Origin: Hallerella sp963597395
GTDB taxonomy: Bacteria > Fibrobacterota > Fibrobacteria > Fibrobacterales > Fibrobacteraceae
DNA length: 25,578 nucleotides
Reading direction: 5' to 3'
Assembly: GCA_963597395.1 (NCBI GenBank)
Contig: CAVBPX010000032.1
Location: 1 to 25,578, forward strand
Shown: one piece after another, positions 21,765-25,578 of the stretch
Numbering within the stretch: position 1 is the first letter of the stretch
Layout: the number at the start of each line of letters is the position of its first letter
Notes under the pieces: model-generated
Seen by the model: only the letters and a program-made list of their open reading frames with translations
The model's database searches: none
Told to the model about the DNA's origin: nothing
Program-made: the position numbers and the translations under genes

Positions 21765-21827
21765 CACCTCTAAAAATTGCTTTGGTCAAGAAAAAACAAA
21801 TTTTTGAAAATTGAATTTTTAGAGGTG
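21765..21827 (+). repeat. Dispersed inverted-repeat element, copy 3 (reference copy)
   Basis: The arms are CACCTCTAAAAATT (21765-21778) and AATTTTTAGAGGTG (21814-21827), a perfect 14-bp inverted repeat. The interior GCTTTGGTCAAGAAAAAACA and the following A/T-rich bases match the reverse of copy 1 nearly throughout. It lies between lgt and the symporter gene, with no T-tract after the stem, so it is not a standard terminator. Confidence 0.92.
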
Positions 21828-21850
21828 ACCAAAAGTCCAAAGGAAAAAAC

Positions 21851-23269
21851 GTGGAACTGATCAACAGCATTCTCGATTACGCCGACGGCCTCGTCTGGGG
21901 TCTTCCGCTCATCATCTTCATTCTCCTCGTGGGCTTTGTGCTGACAATCCGCCTCGGATGTCTCCAGGTGATGAACCTGCACAACGCGCTCCGCTATGTC
22001 ATCCACAACGAAAAAGAAGGCGAGGGCGAAGTCTCGAGCTTCGGGGCGCTTTGCACGGCTCTCGCAGCGACCATCGGAACGGGCAACATCGTGGGCGTCG
22101 CAACGGCCATCGGAACCGGCGGACCGGGCGCCCTCTTCTGGATGGAAGTTGCGGCCTTCCTCGGCATGGCGACCAAATACGCGGAAGGCGTCCTCGCCGT
22201 CAAATACCGCGTCATCGGCCCGAACGGCAAGGTTCTGGGCGGTCCCTTCTACTACATTGAAAACGGCATCAAGGAACGCTTCGGCCTAAACTTCAAGTGG
22301 CTCGCGGTCCTATTTGCCATCTTCGGAACATGCGCGGGGCTTTTTGGCATCGGAACCATCACCCAGGTAAACGGCATCGCCTCGGCGGTCAACACGGTCA
22401 TCCCCTCCGGTGAATTTGTAAACATCGGAGGTTCGTCCGTTTCCTTTGCAACGGCCATCACGGGCGCAGTCGTCACGCTTTGCGTCGCATTCGTCATCAT
22501 CGGCGGGCTCAAGCGCATTGCGAAAGTCGCCACGTTCGTCGTCCCGTTCATGGCCATCTTCTACGTCCTCGTCTGTCTTTTCTTCCTCCTTCTCAACTTC
22601 TCGCACATTTCCGAGGCCATCGAAATCATCGTGCGCGCCGCGTTCAACCCGCAGGCCGTTACGGGCGGCGCCGTCGGTTCCATCTTCATCGCCATGCAAA
22701 AAGGCATCGCCCGCGGAATTTTCTCGAACGAAGCGGGCCTCGGCTCCGCTCCCATCGCCGCAGCAGCGGCCAAGACCAAGGAACCCGTCCGCCAGGGCCT
22801 CGTCTGCATGACGGGAACCTTCTTCGACACAATCATCATCTGCACCATGACGGGCCTCTCGATTGTCATCACCGAAGCCTGGGACCCGAGCCTCGGACTC
22901 GAAGGCGTGAACATCACCATGGAAGCTTTCCGCCGCGGGTTCGAATTCCTCCCCTTCGGCAGCGCCGTCGCCCCCTACATTCTCACGATTTCGCTCGTCT
23001 TCTTTGCGTTTACGACCATCCTCGGATGGGCCTACTACTCCGAAAAGTGCCTGCAATACCTCGTCGGAACCGGCCGCACGGCAAAGCTCACCTTCCGCTG
23101 GCTCTACGTTCTCGCCGTATTCATCGGGCCCTACCTCACCGTGAGCGCCGTTTGGACATGCGCCGACATCTTCAACGGCCTGATGGCCTTCCCAAACCTG
23201 ATAGCTCTCATTCTTCTGAGCGGCATCGTAATGCGCGAAACGAAGCGCTTCTTCGGCAAGTTCCGCTAG
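21851..23269 (+). CDS. Sodium:alanine (AGCS family) symporter
   Basis: 472 residues with about 10-11 hydrophobic segments. Family-typical patterns are the N-terminal GLPLIIFILLVGFVLTIRLG, the region TIGTGNIVGVATAI and GGPGALFWMEVAAFLGMATK, EGVLAVKYR, and the segment with FSNEAGLGSAPIAAAAA. It imports alanine or glycine with Na+ across the inner membrane; the exact substrate cannot be told. The GTG start at 21851 has AAAGGA about 6 bases upstream. It follows repeat copy 3 and is closed by a clear terminator, so it is probably monocistronic. Confidence 0.92.
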   Translation: MELINSILDYADGLVWGLPLIIFILLVGFVLTIRLGCLQVMNLHNALRYVIHNEKEGEGEVSSFGALCTALAATIGTGNIVGVATAIGTGGPGALFWMEVAAFLGMATKYAEGVLAVKYRVIGPNGKVLGGPFYYIENGIKERFGLNFKWLAVLFAIFGTCAGLFGIGTITQVNGIASAVNTVIPSGEFVNIGGSSVSFATAITGAVVTLCVAFVIIGGLKRIAKVATFVVPFMAIFYVLVCLFFLLLNFSHISEAIEIIVRAAFNPQAVTGGAVGSIFIAMQKGIARGIFSNEAGLGSAPIAAAAAKTKEPVRQGLVCMTGTFFDTIIICTMTGLSIVITEAWDPSLGLEGVNITMEAFRRGFEFLPFGSAVAPYILTISLVFFAFTTILGWAYYSEKCLQYLVGTGRTAKLTFRWLYVLAVFIGPYLTVSAVWTCADIFNGLMAFPNLIALILLSGIVMRETKRFFGKFR

Positions 23270-23292
23270 CGAAAAATTCAGAACAGAAAAAT

Positions 23293-23319
23293 GGCCGCCC
23301 TACGGGCGACCGTTTTTTT
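23293..23319 (+). terminator. Intrinsic terminator after the symporter gene
   Basis: GGCCGCCC (23293-23300), loop TAC, GGGCGACC (23304-23311) gives an 8-bp stem with one C-A mismatch, followed by G and seven T. It begins 24 bases after the stop codon. Confidence 0.85.
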
Positions 23320-23320
23320 A

Positions 23321-23352
23321 AGGTCACCTCTAAAAATTGCTTTGGTAAAGAA
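23321..23352 (+). repeat. Half copy of the dispersed inverted-repeat element (copy 4)
   Basis: AGGTCACCTCTAAAAATTGCTTTGGTAAAGAAAA reproduces the left arm and left interior of copy 3. The right half is absent; the sequence runs into the end of the next gene at 23355. It directly follows the symporter terminator. Confidence 0.85.
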
Positions 23353-23354
23353 AA

Positions 23355-24113
23355 TTAATCACTGCTCGGCTTGTTGGCTTTTTCGGTCTTGTCAAATTCA
23401 TCCAGTGCTTTTTCTTCATGGACGCCAACCGACCGTTTGGCGATTTCCCATCGTTTTTCTCCGTAGTATGGCTTGAGCTGTTGCATCAGTTTTAGAAATT
23501 TCGGATTTGGATGTCTCTCGCATTCCGAAGAACAGGATTCTTCCGCTTCGTATAGTTGAAAATGTTCATAGTCTTCATCCCACATGAACTTGCCTTCCGA
23601 CGGCGTCCCCTTCTCATAGATACGGGTGACTTTTCCCTTTTTTACAGTTAAAAGAACCCTCACGGTATCATTAAAAAACAATTCCATATAATTTGTCAAG
23701 GCCGTTGCCTTGACCGTGTCCGAGGCCGCTTCCGGGAAAAAAATTTTTAGGGGAAAGTGCGTGAGCGTATCGCCTGCAGGGGAGTTATAGTCCTTACTTT
23801 TTTCAAAGCACACTCCGGCATCAACAAAATAGACAGTGGAATCCTTGATGAGGGTTTTTAGGTAAAGTCCCGGCGGAACGCTCCCATATTTATTTGCCAA
23901 CATATAATAGTAAAAGTGAAACGAAAAATCTGTATATAAAATTCCTTTATATTCTATTTCGTCTTCTTTGCAGGGAGCTGGCGGAAGAATTAAGCCTATC
24001 AGTGCAGCCGGGTTATCCAGCCAGCCTGGCACATCCGCGCCTTCTTTAAAAACGACAGAGTCGCTGGAGAAAGCATTTATCGAGAGGAATAATAAAACAA
24101 GAAGCTTTTTCAT
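23355..24113 (-). CDS. Hypothetical secreted protein (AT-richer; possible partner of the metallopeptidase)
   Basis: 252 residues with a signal peptide (MKKLLVLLFLSINAFSS). Mature features include four Cys residues (PAPCKEDE, AGVCFEKS, ESCSSECERH), which could form disulfides in the periplasm, and a charged C-terminal tail. No family was recognised. The gene is visibly AT-richer than the rest of the window and uses more A/T-ending codons, which suggests acquisition by transfer. Its ATG overlaps the upstream gene's stop by 4 bases (ATGA), so the two are almost certainly cotranscribed and coupled. A large metallopeptidase-like protein followed by a small exported protein resembles effector/immunity pairs, but nothing in this sequence proves it. 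Confidence 0.65.
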   Translation of the reverse strand: MKKLLVLLFLSINAFSSDSVVFKEGADVPGWLDNPAALIGLILPPAPCKEDEIEYKGILYTDFSFHFYYYMLANKYGSVPPGLYLKTLIKDSTVYFVDAGVCFEKSKDYNSPAGDTLTHFPLKIFFPEAASDTVKATALTNYMELFFNDTVRVLLTVKKGKVTRIYEKGTPSEGKFMWDEDYEHFQLYEAEESCSSECERHPNPKFLKLMQQLKPYYGEKRWEIAKRSVGVHEEKALDEFDKTEKANKPSSD

Positions 24114-25578
24114 TCGTTGTACTCTTCGTTGTATTCCGTTTGGGTTCTTATTTTGTAATGATTAGTATCTTCATATCCGGTTTTAAAAAGGCAACTTGCC
24201 TTTTTGTAGAGCTTGGATGAATATCTGGCGGATGTACTGTCATATTCTTCGAACTTTTTCCTGATATTTCCCGCCTCCATTCCAAAAATTCGTTCAAGTG
24301 CAAACTGCTTTTCGTGTGCATCGACTTCTATGTCCATATCGGTCTTGGTGCTGATTCCGTCGCCGAACTTGCTTTTCCAGGGTTCGTTCAAACGTTGCCA
24401 TACGTGGCGCAGTTCGTGGAGAAGCGCTATCCTCATTTCCCGATAGCTTTTTCCGTCCTTCGCGTTCATTAAAACGGCAAGGCCGTTTTCCGCATCCTGA
24501 ACCGTTATTCCTCCGGCGCGCGCATTGTCGCCTTTCTTTTCGTTGAAAAAAATCGAGAAGTCGGCGCCTTTCAGCTCTCGGAGCCACGAGGAGTCCAGGC
24601 CGTTCGCGTCGAACAGGTCGATGAAGTTGTCAAGGACGTTCTGTCTTGTGCTTTCGGAAAGGGGCTCGGAAAAGGAGCCGTCAAGTTCCCTGCCGGGATT
24701 TCTTTCCGCGTTTATCCGGGCCGTTTCGCGGGCCTTGCTTATCTGTTCGTCTATCTCCGGGAGAACAAAGTTGTCGAAGGCGGAAATCCTCGTGTTCGCC
24801 TCCAGGGCGTCGAAAGCCCTTTTTCCCAGAGCCCCGTACCGGTCGATAAATTTCGCGAACGGATTGCCGTAGAGCGTGTAGATGGCCTCGGCGTCGTCCG
24901 GCTCGGAATAATATTTGCAACGGGAAAGCCTCCGGCTTTTTTCGAGGAGCGCGTTCATGTCCCAGTCGGATTTCCCGGAAAGGAAGTCCAGATACATCGC
25001 CGTGAGAAGCTCGTTCCGCGAAAACTTGAAGATGTCCGTCATCGTGTTGAGCCCGGTGTCGTTTCTGTCGGAAAGGTCGCCGGTTGCGGCCCTGAAATTT
25101 TCCGGAAGCCGTGCGGGAAATCCGGGGTTCGGCTGCAGCTGGAATTTCGTGTCGGACAATGCGGATTTTTTCCCGAATGCGTTGAGCCTTGCCAAATATT
25201 CCGTGTCGGCGGGCTGCAGGTCTAGCGGCCTGTTCGGAAGCGCCCCGGCGTAGTTCAAAAAACGGAGCAAAAGATTTTTGGAATACCGCCTTTGTTCGTC
25301 CGAGAGGTCCGGCAATTTCTGCAGCCCGAGCAGCGCGTCGTAGGCGGCGGAAACGTCTTCCGGGGACGTGGAGCGACCGTCGTTTTTGAGCCAGTCGCAA
25401 AGGTTAGAAAGGGAGGAAAGGGATTCCGTGTTTAGGTTCGAATTATCCTCCAGCTCTCGAAGGACTGCTTTGTTGAGCTGTTGCCCAATGAACATCTGCT
25501 CGTCGGGCGTAAGGAACTCCGTCGAGTTTGAATCGAGAAGCCGTTGCGTGTTCTCGTAGCGCCACTGTTCGATTGGGT
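24110..25578 (-). CDS. Large protein with HELRH putative zinc metallopeptidase domain (partial, 5' end beyond the window)
   Basis: The frame is open through the right edge, so the start lies outside; at least 488 residues are visible. An ATG at 25495 exists, but the reading continues upstream without a stop (TPDEQ before MFIGQQ) and no clear ribosome site precedes it. Numbered from that Met, HELRH lies at 360-364 in ALLHELRHVWQRLNEPW, matching the zincin HExxH. IEVDAHEKQFALERIFG follows at 389-405 and could supply the third ligand (E390 or D392). This resembles the DUF6782-type putative metallopeptidases as I recall them. The rest is charged and helical, without signal peptide or membrane segments in the visible part. 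It is coupled to the downstream secreted protein gene. Confidence 0.65.
   Translation of the reverse strand, partial: PIEQWRYENTQRLLDSNSTEFLTPDEQMFIGQQLNKAVLRELEDNSNLNTESLSSLSNLCDWLKNDGRSTSPEDVSAAYDALLGLQKLPDLSDEQRRYSKNLLLRFLNYAGALPNRPLDLQPADTEYLARLNAFGKKSALSDTKFQLQPNPGFPARLPENFRAATGDLSDRNDTGLNTMTDIFKFSRNELLTAMYLDFLSGKSDWDMNALLEKSRRLSRCKYYSEPDDAEAIYTLYGNPFAKFIDRYGALGKRAFDALEANTRISAFDNFVLPEIDEQISKARETARINAERNPGRELDGSFSEPLSESTRQNVLDNFIDLFDANGLDSSWLRELKGADFSIFFNEKKGDNARAGGITVQDAENGLAVLMNAKDGKSYREMRIALLHELRHVWQRLNEPWKSKFGDGISTKTDMDIEVDAHEKQFALERIFGMEAGNIRKKFEEYDSTSARYSSKLYKKASCLFKTGYEDTNHYKIRTQTEYNEEYNE

Noticed and set aside
21765..21827. Inverted-repeat copies as ordinary Rho-independent terminators
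   Set aside because: The stem is long and AT-rich, the loop exceeds 30 bases, and no T-tract follows the right arm. Copy 4 stands after a separate good terminator.
24110..25495. Complete 461-residue gene starting at ATG 25495
   Set aside because: The frame continues without a stop to the window edge and there is no convincing ribosome site before this ATG, so the gene is treated as partial.

Overview
The window is a gene-dense bacterial chromosome segment, GC-rich in the genes and AT-rich in the intergenic spacers. Several features point to the Fibrobacter group (Fibrobacterota, FCB superphylum): a secreted protein with long poly-Ser linkers, short ParE/ParC of the Bacteroidota kind, and promoter candidates that fit the Bacteroidota TTTG / TAnnTTTG pattern. 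This assignment is an inference from sequence style, not from a search. No rRNA, tRNA, CRISPR array or recognisable insertion sequence was seen.

Left part, + strand (1-8899). The window opens with a 180-bp heptanucleotide tandem repeat that has no G on the + strand. It is followed by a TPP riboswitch controlling a CytX-type HMP/thiamine-precursor permease. Next comes a tight unit: topoisomerase IV parE and parC, the DHH nanoRNase/pAp phosphatase nrnA, and a NERD-nuclease/UvrD-like helicase fusion. The helicase stop codon lies in the first of five 32-bp AT-rich repeat units. An inverted-repeat element and a GT4 glycosyltransferase follow.

Middle part, - strand (10432-18971). One run, read right to left, encodes two PGxGQxY envelope proteins (one with a Ser-rich linker), a DUF2279-like envelope protein, and gmd plus an rmd-like reductase, which would make a GDP-6-deoxyhexose. 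With the nearby glycosyltransferase this suggests surface polysaccharide synthesis. Further right are the rpsF-rpsR-rplI ribosomal operon with a structured leader and a good promoter candidate, an outer-membrane barrel-like protein, and fabF.

Right part. Divergent from fabF is a + strand unit of overlapping genes: orn (oligoribonuclease), a single-domain penicillin-binding transpeptidase, and lgt. A sodium:alanine-type symporter with a clear terminator follows. The right edge (- strand) holds a large protein cut by the window end, with an HELRH zinc-peptidase motif. It overlaps by 4 bp an AT-richer gene for a secreted protein, a layout compatible with an effector/immunity-like pair.

The most unusual non-coding signals are a dispersed 57-77 bp inverted-repeat family (three full copies, one half copy, two possible remnants), the 32-bp phased array after the helicase, and the heptad repeat. 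In one case the inverted repeat appears to supply a gene's Shine-Dalgarno sequence.
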